DNA from: Gallionella sp.
GTDB lineage: Bacteria > Pseudomonadota > Gammaproteobacteria > Burkholderiales > Gallionellaceae
NCBI GenBank assembly: GCA_030690245.1
Contig: JAUYGW010000308.1
Span: 1 to 17,508, forward strand
Reading direction: 5' to 3'
Length of the DNA stretch: 17,508 nt
The notes under the pieces are model-generated. The model ran no database searches and was not told where the DNA came from. It saw nothing but the letters and a program-made list of their open reading frames with translations. The translations under genes were made by a program, and so were the position numbers. Positions 7,586 to 15,092 of the stretch are shown here, piece by piece (positions within the stretch are counted from its first letter, which is position 1; each line of letters starts with the position of its first letter).

Positions 7586-7924
7586 TCAAATCTTGAACAG
7601 CGCGTCCACTTTCGCGGCGCAGATGAAGTCGTTCTCCGACAGGCCGCCGATCGCGTGGGTGGTGTATTCCACCTGGCAATTGTTGTAGGTGACGGTGAGG
7701 TTGGGGTGATGGTCTTCACGGTGCGACACCCAGGCGATGGCGTTCACGAAGGCGATGGTCTGGTAGTAATTCTTGAAGTGGTAGGTCTTGCCGATCAGGT
7801 TGCCGTGTTGCTGCCAGCCTTCCAGTTGCTTCATCAGACTATCGACTTCCGGTTGCTGCAGCGGCGGCACGCCGCCCTCGCAGGGTTTGCATTGCTTGCT
7901 GGTCAGATCGCACGCTTGTTCCAT
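7586..7924 (-). CDS. phhB: Pterin-4a-carbinolamine dehydratase
   Basis: PhhB/PCD dehydrates 4a-hydroxytetrahydrobiopterin and so recycles the pterin cofactor of aromatic amino acid hydroxylases. Many bacteria keep it without a phenylalanine hydroxylase nearby, and none is seen here. The 112-residue protein carries the family signature: SHREDHHPNLTVTYNNCQVEY (68-88, with H72, H73 and P74) and TTHAIGGLSENDF (88-100, with H90). It starts with the CKPCEGGVPPL segment typical of proteobacterial members. The ATG at 7924 follows GAGGAG; that ribosome site overlaps the TGA stop of the M48 protease gene 10 bp upstream, a layout that favours translational coupling. Confidence 0.93.
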   Translation of the reverse strand: MEQACDLTSKQCKPCEGGVPPLQQPEVDSLMKQLEGWQQHGNLIGKTYHFKNYYQTIAFVNAIAWVSHREDHHPNLTVTYNNCQVEYTTHAIGGLSENDFICAAKVDALFKI

Positions 7925-7934
7925 GATGTTCTCC

Positions 7935-9224
7935 TCACTGGGTTTGAAGGCGGGGGGCTTGAAGAAGGAGGGCCTGCAAATGCGCGATGCGCGTTGCGGC
8001 CGGCGGGTGCGAATCGTAAAAACTGGAGTACAGCGGATCGGGGGTCAGCGTCGCCGCATTGTCCTGATACAGCTTGACCAGCGCGCTCACCATATCCGTC
8101 GCGGCAGTCTGCGTGGCGGCGTAAGCGTCGGCTTCGAATTCATGCTTGCGCGAATAGGCCGACAGCAACGGTTGCAGCACAAAGCTGAACAGCGGCAGGA
8201 TCATGAAGAACAGCAGCAGCGCGAGCGCAGTGCCCGATTCTGTCGAATGGGGCGTGTTCACGCCCAGCCCCTCGTAGAACCACGCGGTCTGCATCAGCTG
8301 CCCGAGCAGCCACAGGAATCCCAGACTCATCGCAAAGGTCGCCACGATGCGTTTCAGCACATGGCGGCGCTTGAAGTGGCCGAGCTCATGTGCCAGCACC
8401 GCTTCGATTTCGTTGCCGCTCAGGCGTTCCAGCAGCGTGTCGAAGAATACGATGCGCTTGGTCTTGCCGAAGCCGGTGAAGTAGGCGTTGCCGTGCGCGC
8501 TGCGCTTCGAGCCGTCCATCACGAACAGGCCGCTGGCGGTGAAGCCGCATTTGCCGAGCAGGGCCGCGATGCGCGCCTTCATCGCCTCATCCTGCAGCGG
8601 CGTGAACTTGTTGAACAGCGGCGCGATGAACGTCGGGTAGATGAACAGGATGAGCAGGTTGAAGACCATCCATGCCAGCCACACATACAGCCACCAGTAT
8701 GCGCCCATGCGCTCCATCAGCCACAGCACGCCGAACAGCAGCGGCAGGCCGAGGCTCGCGCCGAGCAGCAGGCCTTTCAGTGCATCCTTGAAATACAGCG
8801 CCAGGGTCATTTTGTTGAAACCGAAACGCGCCTCGATAACGAAGGTGCGATACAGGCTGAACGGGGTTTCCAGCAGCGAGGAGAGCAGCAGCACCGCAAC
8901 GATGGTCGCCACGCCCTGCGTGAGTGGCGAATTGAACCAGTTATTGCACAGGTCGGCGAGGAACTGGATGCCGCCTCCCAGCGTGAAGGCCAGCAGCAGC
9001 GCGGCATCGAACAGGATGCCGAGCACCGCGAAGCGGGTCTTGGCGGAAGTGTAATCCGCCGCTTTCTGGTGGTCGGCGAGCATGATTTTTTCGCGGAACG
9101 CCTCCGGTACAGCGGCGCGATGCGCGGCGATATGCGCCAGGTGGCGGCGTGCGAGCCACAGCTTGGCGAGCGAGGTGAATGCCAATGCGGCGATGAAAAT
9201 AAAGGTAAATTGCGTTGCAGTCAT
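7935..9224 (-). CDS. M48-family zinc metalloprotease, Ste24/CAAX-protease-like
   Basis: An integral-membrane metalloprotease of the Ste24 (M48A) type, probably acting on membrane or misfolded proteins, since bacteria lack prenylated CaaX substrates. With the ATG at 9224 it has 429 residues. Hydrophobic spans occur near 5-22, 65-85, 105-122, 150-172, 176-198, 290-312 and 333-355. The zinc site is HELGH (279-283) and the third ligand lies in the ExxxD of HEFEAD (E362). The NKMTLALYFKD and SRKHEFEADAYA segments are typical of bacterial Ste24 homologues. A TTG at 9269 would add 15 residues of non-membrane sequence, so I prefer 9224, although its ribosome site is poor. It is first in a run with phhB and rsgA and divergent from orn, an order I associate with betaproteobacteria. 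Confidence 0.92.
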   Translation of the reverse strand: MTATQFTFIFIAALAFTSLAKLWLARRHLAHIAAHRAAVPEAFREKIMLADHQKAADYTSAKTRFAVLGILFDAALLLAFTLGGGIQFLADLCNNWFNSPLTQGVATIVAVLLLSSLLETPFSLYRTFVIEARFGFNKMTLALYFKDALKGLLLGASLGLPLLFGVLWLMERMGAYWWLYVWLAWMVFNLLILFIYPTFIAPLFNKFTPLQDEAMKARIAALLGKCGFTASGLFVMDGSKRSAHGNAYFTGFGKTKRIVFFDTLLERLSGNEIEAVLAHELGHFKRRHVLKRIVATFAMSLGFLWLLGQLMQTAWFYEGLGVNTPHSTESGTALALLLFFMILPLFSFVLQPLLSAYSRKHEFEADAYAATQTAATDMVSALVKLYQDNAATLTPDPLYSSFYDSHPPAATRIAHLQALLLQAPRLQTQ

Positions 9225-9259
9225 GGAAGTGTGAATTCGATTTTCGTGGGAGGTGCGCT

Positions 9260-9289
9260 TGTGACACAATACGTGCCTTATTGTTCACA
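9260..9289. promoter_or_regulatory. Inverted repeat in the divergent M48/orn promoter region
   Basis: TGTGACACAATA (9260-9271) and TATTGTTCACA (9279-9289) are reverse complements apart from one extra base, around a 7-nt centre. The repeat is in the middle of the 82-bp space between two divergent genes, where both promoters must be. It could be an operator or the overlapping promoters themselves (TATTGT can be read as a weak -10 on either strand). The spacing does not fit a CRP site. Confidence 0.4.
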
Positions 9290-9306
9290 TTTAAGACGCG
9301 CGAATT

Positions 9307-9852
9307 ATGGCACAAAACCCAAACCACCTTGTCTGGATAGACATGGAAATGTCCGGCCTGTTGCCGGATACCGATCGCGTGATTGAAGTCGCGCTGGTGA
9401 TCACCGACAGCAACCTCGAAACCATCGCCGAGGCGCCGGTGCTGGTGGTGCATCAGCCCGACAGCGTGCTGGACGGCATGGATGCCTGGAACAAATCCAC
9501 CCACGGCAAGTCAGGCCTGATCGACAAGGTGAAAGCCTCCTTGCTGGACGAGGCCACGGTCGAAGCGCAGATGGTCGAGTTTCTCAAGGAATATGTGCCG
9601 CCCCGCATCTCGCCGATGTGCGGCAACTCGATTTGCCAGGATCGGCGCTTCCTGGCGCGCTGGATGCCGAAACTGGAGGATTACTTCCATTACCGCAACC
9701 TGGACGTGAGCACCGTCAAGGAGCTCGCCAAACGCTGGAAACCGGAAGTGGCGCAGGGCATAAAAAAACACAACAAGCATGAGGCTCTGGCCGACATCTA
9801 CGAATCCATTGCCGAGATGCGCCACTACCGCGAGCATTTCTTCAAGCCGTAG
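9307..9852 (+). CDS. orn: Oligoribonuclease (DEDDh 3'-5' exonuclease)
   Basis: Orn degrades 2- to 5-nt RNA, including pGpG from cyclic-di-GMP breakdown, and is essential in many proteobacteria. At 181 residues it has the usual length. All catalytic residues are present at the positions I know from E. coli: D12 and E14 (WIDMEMSGL), D112 ([10 protein letters not shown]), H158 and D163 ([10 protein letters not shown]). The ATG at 9307 gives the conserved start ([13 protein letters not shown]); the upstream ribosome site is weak. It is transcribed away from the M48-phhB-rsgA run and is followed by a degraded heptamer repeat before the convergent kinase gene. Confidence 0.97.
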   Translation: MAQNPNHLVWIDMEMSGLLPDTDRVIEVALVITDSNLETIAEAPVLVVHQPDSVLDGMDAWNKSTHGKSGLIDKVKASLLDEATVEAQMVEFLKEYVPPRISPMCGNSICQDRRFLARWMPKLEDYFHYRNLDVSTVKELAKRWKPEVAQGIKKHNKHEALADIYESIAEMRHYREHFFKP

Positions 9853-9877
9853 CCAGTTCTATCCTGAAACCTTTTTT

Positions 9878-9989
9878 AGCCACAGATTTTCACGGATAAG
9901 CACGGATAAAATATTTCGTTAACAAAGGCTGGTATTTCATCCGAACGGTAATTGAAATGGCAGAGGCAACCCATTGTTCACCCGTGGCT
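9878..9989. repeat. Degraded inverted repeat of the CACRGAT heptamer type
   Basis: The left half is clean: AGC, then CACAGAT (9881), CACGGAT (9891) and CACGGAT (9901) at exact 10-nt pitch. The right half retains only the outer unit, ACCCGTG (9980-9986) plus GCT, with a possible remnant ATCCGAA at 9949. It follows the plan of the element at 7424-7559 but can no longer form a long stem. It fills the space between convergent orn and the kinase gene. Confidence 0.7.
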
Positions 9990-10020
9990 CAACTGTGTTT
10001 TACAGGATTAGCGGCCCCGC

Positions 10021-12345
10021 TCAGATTTTCTGTTTGATGGCCAGCACCGCCTGGTTGCGCAGGGTGCGCAGCAGCGAGAGTTGCTGCTGCGAGAGTTTGA
10101 GGCTGTTGGCCTCGAGCATGTCGGCATAGAGGAGGCCGATCGCCTTACCGTTCAGTATCAGCGGCAGCAGGACGAAGCAGGGTGCATTGACTGTGTTCTT
10201 GTACCAGCTTGGAATTTTGTCGACGATATTGGTCGCGCGGGTATCCTCGATCGAAATATCCAGCCCTTTCTCAATCGATAGGTGGAAGACGTCCAGCACC
10301 GATTTTAAGGGAAAACGGAACCGCGGGATTATGTCGTTGATATCCGCGCCGAAGCCGAAGCGTGCGGCCATCATATCCAGTGGATTATTGCGAATCATGA
10401 CCAGGGTTTGGCGGAATCCCATTCCGCGATACATGGTTTCCAGAATCATCTGCAATATGTCGTTGAGGTCGAAGTCGCTGATCATGGAGTTCATGACATC
10501 CTGCACCCCGGCGCTGAGGATGGCCTCGGCATCGGACGTGTTTTCGCCGGGCTGCTTCGAGACGGCTTCGTCGAGTTGCGGCATTGCCTGGCCATTTTCT
10601 TTCTTCTCTGGATCGAGTGATTTCGATTGTCCGCTCCACTGATGCGCCCGGCTGAGCAAGGGGCTTTCCGCGATACCGATGCCGAAGATCGCGGCGCGTT
10701 CGCCTATTTCGGTCAGGCCGGCGTCGAATGCGCTGGATATCCTGTCGCGGGAAATATTGCCGGCGTTTTCGTAGCGTTCCACCAGTTCGGCCAGGCGCGC
10801 CTGCTTGTTCTGGGTATGGCTCGAAGACACGAGGTCGCACAGGTCATGGGCCAGATTGATGGTGGCGGTCAGCTTGTCCATTTCACCCTCCGGAGCGGGA
10901 ATCTTGCCGGCGGGCAGTTGGCGCATGCCGGTGAGCAGCCGGAGCGGAAATTTCCAGGTGTGCGCCACGCTCATGCCCAGTTCGGAATAGGAGCAGCCCA
11001 GTACGCGGGCTGCTGCAATTTCTTCATTTTCCCCTTGACGGACCAGCCGTCCGATTTCCTGGCTTTCTTCGTGAAAATAGTAGAGCGCCAGCATTTTCCC
11101 CAAGCTATGGAACATCGAGCAGACCATTATTTCTTCTGTGTCGCCAGTATCGTGCGCGCCAGAAAGTTGCGCCGCAACCGACCCGGCCAGGAGTCCCTTG
11201 ATGATTTCTTCCTTGAGTTGCTTTGCCTGGGGCTGGTTCTGGAGAAATTCCATCATGATCAACGACGTTGCGATATTGCGCACGATGTCGAAGCCGAGGA
11301 TTGCCACCGCCTTGGAGATGGTATTGATGGAGCCGCCGTATTTTGCGAAGGCGGCGGTATTGACCACCCGCAGGATCTTGTTGGTGAGCGCGAGATCCTT
11401 GAGGATGGCGCTGGCCAGCTGGCTGGCGTTTCGGGATTTCGAGGAGACGATTGTGTTAATTTCTGAGATTACGCCGGAAACGGCCGGGAAATCGCGCTTG
11501 TTGCGCATGCGCTGGAGCAGGAATTCCACGGTCGCATTGTGCGATTCGTCCAGGTATTCCCGCAATTCCACGGTCATCGCGCGCGAGTCCGGGTAGCGGT
11601 CATCCGGTTTTTTTGCTACGGCCTTGAGGATAATCGCTTCCAGTCTTTTATCTATCTGCTCATTGTGGGTGGAGGGGGCGGCGACTTGTTCATGCGCCGC
11701 GCGGTTCAGCACCTCGAACATATTCTCGCCGCCGACGGCGAACTTCCCGGTCACCATCTCGTAGAGCACCGTACCGACTGCGTAGACATCGGAAAGCGGC
11801 CCGCCGGGCTGGCCAGCGATGACTTCAGGGGCCACATAACGCGGCGTGCCGCTCAGGGAGGAGGCGATGGTCTGCTCGTGACTCCCAGCCACCGCCGCAA
11901 GCCCGAAATCCATCACCATCGGGATGCCGCTCTTCGCGATCATGATGTTGGCCGGTTTGATATCCAGGTGGGAGATGCCCTGCTCATGCGCACAGACAAG
12001 GGCTTCCAGTACTCCGGCAGCGATTTCCGCCGCGCGCGCAAATGGCTGGATCTTTTCCTGCTTCAGCACATGGGCAAGAGTTTTGCCCTCGATATAGGCA
12101 TAGACGAGGTAGGGGACACCGCGGTCTTCACCGTAGTCGTGCAGGGGGATAATGTTGGGGTGCTGGAGCTTGCTGACGATGTGTGCTTCGCGGGTCAGTT
12201 GTTCTGCCTTGCGTTCCAGTTTGTGCAGCGTTTTGATGGCAATCTGCCGGTCGAGTTTCGAGTCGCGGGCGAGATACACCGCACCCTGCCCGCCCTTGCC
12301 AAGCTCACGGATGATTTCAAAACGGCCGATGGTTCGTGCTGGCAT
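10021..12345 (-). CDS. Ser/Thr protein kinase-HDOD-GAF signalling protein (downstream paralogue)
   Basis: A 774-residue soluble three-domain protein. The Hanks-type kinase domain (about 8-265) has glycine loop GKGGQGAV (16-23), K38, catalytic loop HLDIKPAN (D128, N133), DFG (146-148) and APE (172-174). HLD replaces HRD, so it is a non-RD kinase. The HDOD domain (about 283-480) contains FPAVSGVISEINTIV, LALTNKILRVVN, AVAILGFDIVRNIAT and MFHSLGKMLA; it lacks the HD-GYP metal residues and is likely a binding or scaffold domain. A helical connector and a polar linker (about 575-605) lead to a GAF domain (about 606-774). No membrane span is visible. It lies 146 bp downstream of its paralogue on the same strand. 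A TAGAAT box (12415-12420 on the plus-strand map) could be its own -10. No Shine-Dalgarno sequence precedes the ATG. Ligand and targets are unknown. Confidence 0.9.
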   Translation of the reverse strand: MPARTIGRFEIIRELGKGGQGAVYLARDSKLDRQIAIKTLHKLERKAEQLTREAHIVSKLQHPNIIPLHDYGEDRGVPYLVYAYIEGKTLAHVLKQEKIQPFARAAEIAAGVLEALVCAHEQGISHLDIKPANIMIAKSGIPMVMDFGLAAVAGSHEQTIASSLSGTPRYVAPEVIAGQPGGPLSDVYAVGTVLYEMVTGKFAVGGENMFEVLNRAAHEQVAAPSTHNEQIDKRLEAIILKAVAKKPDDRYPDSRAMTVELREYLDESHNATVEFLLQRMRNKRDFPAVSGVISEINTIVSSKSRNASQLASAILKDLALTNKILRVVNTAAFAKYGGSINTISKAVAILGFDIVRNIATSLIMMEFLQNQPQAKQLKEEIIKGLLAGSVAAQLSGAHDTGDTEEIMVCSMFHSLGKMLALYYFHEESQEIGRLVRQGENEEIAAARVLGCSYSELGMSVAHTWKFPLRLLTGMRQLPAGKIPAPEGEMDKLTATINLAHDLCDLVSSSHTQNKQARLAELVERYENAGNISRDRISSAFDAGLTEIGERAAIFGIGIAESPLLSRAHQWSGQSKSLDPEKKENGQAMPQLDEAVSKQPGENTSDAEAILSAGVQDVMNSMISDFDLNDILQMILETMYRGMGFRQTLVMIRNNPLDMMAARFGFGADINDIIPRFRFPLKSVLDVFHLSIEKGLDISIEDTRATNIVDKIPSWYKNTVNAPCFVLLPLILNGKAIGLLYADMLEANSLKLSQQQLSLLRTLRNQAVLAIKQKI

Positions 12346-12491
12346 GATTGTGTGAATCAGGTTTGTTCTGGCCGCATGGCGGTTGGGTAAATGGGTTTGC
12401 GATCACGATGCGGCATTCTACATCATGCACCAGTGAGAGGCAGTATGCGCAAGCGGTGATGCGAAACGGTGCCCGGTATCGCGGGCGGGCG

Positions 12492-14834
12492 TCATGTTTT
12501 TTGCTTGATGGCCAGCACGGCCTGGTTGCGCAACGTGCGCAGCAACGATAGCTGCTGCTGCGAGATATTGAGGCTGTTGGCTTCAAGCATGTCCGCATAA
12601 AACAGGCCAATCGCCTTGTCATTCAGCATCAGCGGCAGCAGGATGAAGCCGGGCGCATTGACCGCGTCCCTATACCAATCGGGAATCTTGTCGGCGATGT
12701 TGAGCGCATAAATGTCCGCAATCGAAATATCCAGGCCTTTTTCGATCGACAGGTGAAATACGTCCGGCACGAATTTCAACGGAAAACTGAAGCGCGGAAT
12801 TACTTCGTTGATCCCTGTGCCAAATCCGAATCGTGCAACCATGGTGCCCAGTTTGTTGTTGCGGATCATGATCAGGGTGCGATTGAATGTCATCCCGCGG
12901 TGCATGGTTTCCAGAACCATCTGCAAGATGTCGTTGAGCTTGAATTCGCCCACCATGGAATTCGTCACATCCTGTATGCCGGCGCCGAGTATCGCATCGG
13001 GGTCGAGCATCTGCGCAACGGCATCCCCCTCGCCATTTTGCATTACCGCCTGATCCAGCCGGGTCATGCCGTCCAGCGCGTCTTTGGCCTTTGTTTGATT
13101 GGCGGTTTTCAGCGAACGTCCGTTCCACTGGCGTACCCGGCTTAGCATCGGGCTGTTGGCGGTGCTGATGCCCAGCATCGCGGACCGGTTGGACAATTCG
13201 CTCAGCCCGGTATGGATGGCGCCGGATAATTCCTGGTCCGATATCTTGATTGCATCCCCGTACCGCGCAGCCAGGTCGACCAGGGATTGCTGTTTGTTCC
13301 GGATATTGGCCGAAGTGGAAATCTCGCACAATTCATGGGCGAGATTGACCGTTATGGCCAGGTTATCCAGCTCGCCGTGCGCGGCTTTGATTTTTTCGCC
13401 GGACAGCTTGCGCATCCCGGCAAGCAGCCGGGGCGGAAAATTCCAGCTGCGCACCACGCTCAATCCCAATTCCGCATAGGGAATCCCCAGTATCTTGACG
13501 GCGGCTTCTTCCTCGCTTTCTCCTTGCTCCATCAGGTGGGAGATTTCCTGGCTTTCCTCGAAGAAATAATAGATGGCCAGCATTCTCCCCAGGTTGTGGA
13601 ACATGGAACAGACCATCGCTTCCTCGATGTCGCAGATGCCTTGCCGGGCCGACAATTGTGCCGCAACCACGCCGGAGAAGACCGCCTTGACGATTTCCTC
13701 CTTGAGTCGCGTCGCCTGGGGCTTGTTTTGCAGGAATTCCAGCAGGATCAGCGATGTCGCAATATTGCGCACCGTTTCAAAGCCGAGAATGACCACGGCC
13801 TTGGAAATGGTGTTGATGGTGCCGCCGAACTGTCCGTAAGATGCGGCATTGACCAGTTTCAGCAGCTTGTTGGTCAGGGCGAGATCATGCAGGATGACGC
13901 CGGCAAGCTTGCTGGTGCTTTCCGATTCTGAAGAGACGATCTGGTTGATTTCGGAAATGATACCGGACAGGGCGGGAAAATCCTGTTTGCTGCGCATGCG
14001 CTGAAGCAGGAATTCCGTCGCCGCATCGCGCGTCTCGCTGAGGTATTCCTGCAGTTCCTGTTTCATCGCGTCTGCGCTCGAGTAGCGCTCGCCCGGCATT
14101 TTTGCCACGGCCTTGAGGATGATCTCCTCCAGTTTTTCGTCCATCTGCTCGTTGTGTATGGAGGGTGGAGCGATCTGCTCGTGCGCCGCGCGATTCAGCA
14201 CTTCGTACATGTTTTCGCCGCCGACTGCATATTTCCCGGTCACCATTTCGTAGAGCACCGTGCCGAGGGAATAGATGTCCGAAAGGAAATCGCCGTGCTG
14301 CCCGGAAATAATCTCGGGAGCCACATAGCGGGGCGAGCCGCTCAGGGGGGAGCTGAGGGTTTGTTCGTGGCCGCCGGCCGTCGTCGCCAGCCCGAAATCC
14401 ATCACCATCGGCGTGCCGTTCTTGGCGATCATGATATTGGCCGGTTTTATATCCAGATGGGAGATGCCCTGCGCGTGCGCGTAGGCAAGGCCTTCCAGCA
14501 CACCGACAGTTATTTCCGCCGCCCGCGCAAACGGCAGGGTCCTTTCCTGTTTCAGCAATTGGGCGAGGGTTTTCCCCTCGACATAGGCGTAAACCAGATA
14601 AGGGGCGCCCTGGTCTTCGCCGGAATCGTACAGTGTGATGATGTTGGGATGCTGGAGCTTGCTGACGATACGCGCTTCATGGGTCAGTTGCTCGGTCTGC
14701 TGGCCCAGCTTGCGCAGCGTTTTGATCGCAACCCGCCGGTCAAGCTGCGGGTCGTAGGCAAGATATACCGTTCCCTGCCCGCCCCTGCCGAGCTCACTCA
14801 AAATTTTAAAACGGCCGATCATTTGTCCGGGCAT
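12492..14834 (-). CDS. Ser/Thr protein kinase-HDOD-GAF signalling protein (upstream paralogue)
   Basis: This is the 780-residue sister of the gene downstream, with the same order: kinase (about 8-265; GRGGQGTV 16-23, K38, HLDIKPAN with D128 and N133, DFG 146-148, APE 172-174), HDOD (about 283-480; FPALSGIISEINQIV, MFHNLGRMLA) and GAF (about 611-780). The two align without a gap for about 570 residues; the only length change is six extra residues in the linker before GAF. My hand count gives about 73% identity over residues 1-200, 64% over HDOD, 47% over the connector and 75% over GAF. This is an old tandem duplication. The ATG at 14834 matches the sister's N-terminus; a TTG at 14843 would add three residues. 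It diverges from the cNMP-binding gene across 258 bp. Confidence 0.9.
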   Translation of the reverse strand: MPGQMIGRFKILSELGRGGQGTVYLAYDPQLDRRVAIKTLRKLGQQTEQLTHEARIVSKLQHPNIITLYDSGEDQGAPYLVYAYVEGKTLAQLLKQERTLPFARAAEITVGVLEGLAYAHAQGISHLDIKPANIMIAKNGTPMVMDFGLATTAGGHEQTLSSPLSGSPRYVAPEIISGQHGDFLSDIYSLGTVLYEMVTGKYAVGGENMYEVLNRAAHEQIAPPSIHNEQMDEKLEEIILKAVAKMPGERYSSADAMKQELQEYLSETRDAATEFLLQRMRSKQDFPALSGIISEINQIVSSESESTSKLAGVILHDLALTNKLLKLVNAASYGQFGGTINTISKAVVILGFETVRNIATSLILLEFLQNKPQATRLKEEIVKAVFSGVVAAQLSARQGICDIEEAMVCSMFHNLGRMLAIYYFFEESQEISHLMEQGESEEEAAVKILGIPYAELGLSVVRSWNFPPRLLAGMRKLSGEKIKAAHGELDNLAITVNLAHELCEISTSANIRNKQQSLVDLAARYGDAIKISDQELSGAIHTGLSELSNRSAMLGISTANSPMLSRVRQWNGRSLKTANQTKAKDALDGMTRLDQAVMQNGEGDAVAQMLDPDAILGAGIQDVTNSMVGEFKLNDILQMVLETMHRGMTFNRTLIMIRNNKLGTMVARFGFGTGINEVIPRFSFPLKFVPDVFHLSIEKGLDISIADIYALNIADKIPDWYRDAVNAPGFILLPLMLNDKAIGLFYADMLEANSLNISQQQLSLLRTLRNQAVLAIKQKT

Positions 14835-14849
14835 GGTTAACAAAAGCTA

Positions 14850-14878
14850 GATATAAACGGAAAGATATTGTTGGTTAA
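14850..14878 (-). promoter_or_regulatory. Possible sigma70 promoter of the kinase pair
   Basis: Read on the minus strand, TTAACC (14878-14873) and TATATC (14855-14850) are separated by 17 nt, each matching four of six consensus bases. The -10 ends about 15 nt before the preferred ATG at 14834, leaving almost no leader and no Shine-Dalgarno sequence. This is suggestive only. Confidence 0.3.
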
Positions 14879-14990
14879 GCGCGTAGGGTATGAGCATATT
14901 TACCCTGTGAAATCCGGGACGTCGCCCCGGCGTCAGACGGGGTTATTCTACACCAGGCAGTTCCATTTTTCGCCGCAAGGTTTCCGGGCG

Positions 14991-15020
14991 GTGCAAGCCG
15001 TTTCGCCAAAAAGTATAAAA
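14991..15020 (+). promoter_or_regulatory. Possible promoter of the cNMP-binding protein gene
   Basis: A strong -10-like TATAAAA run at 15014-15020 has a poor -35 (GTGCAA, 14991-14996) at 17-nt spacing. It would give a leader of about 65 nt with a good ribosome site. The rest of the divergent region holds a short hairpin (CCGGG and CCCGG around 14917-14933) and nothing else I recognise. Confidence 0.35.
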
Positions 15021-15092
15021 TGCGGCAGCCGGTGTTTTTCGACGGCCTCAAATTTTTATTTCAACAATATTACGGTGCGGGAGATTTAAATT

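Noticed and set aside
9260..9289. CRP-binding site (TGTGA...TCACA)
   Set aside because: The half-sites are far wider apart than the 6 nt of a CRP site.
7788..9386. 532-codon open frame on the plus strand opposite the M48 protease gene
   Set aside because: It is the antisense of a clear M48 family gene; its protein is Gln/Arg/His-rich low-complexity, typical of a shadow frame in GC-rich DNA.
10900..11500. Reading the middle domain of the kinase proteins as an HD-GYP cyclic-di-GMP phosphodiesterase
   Set aside because: The HD metal pair and the GYP motif are absent; FHSLGKM and FHNLGRM fit HDOD instead.
10627..12390. Long plus-strand frames (279 and 283 codons) opposite the kinase-HDOD-GAF gene
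   Set aside because: They mirror the kinase and HDOD coding sequence, have no recognisable domain and no ribosome sites.
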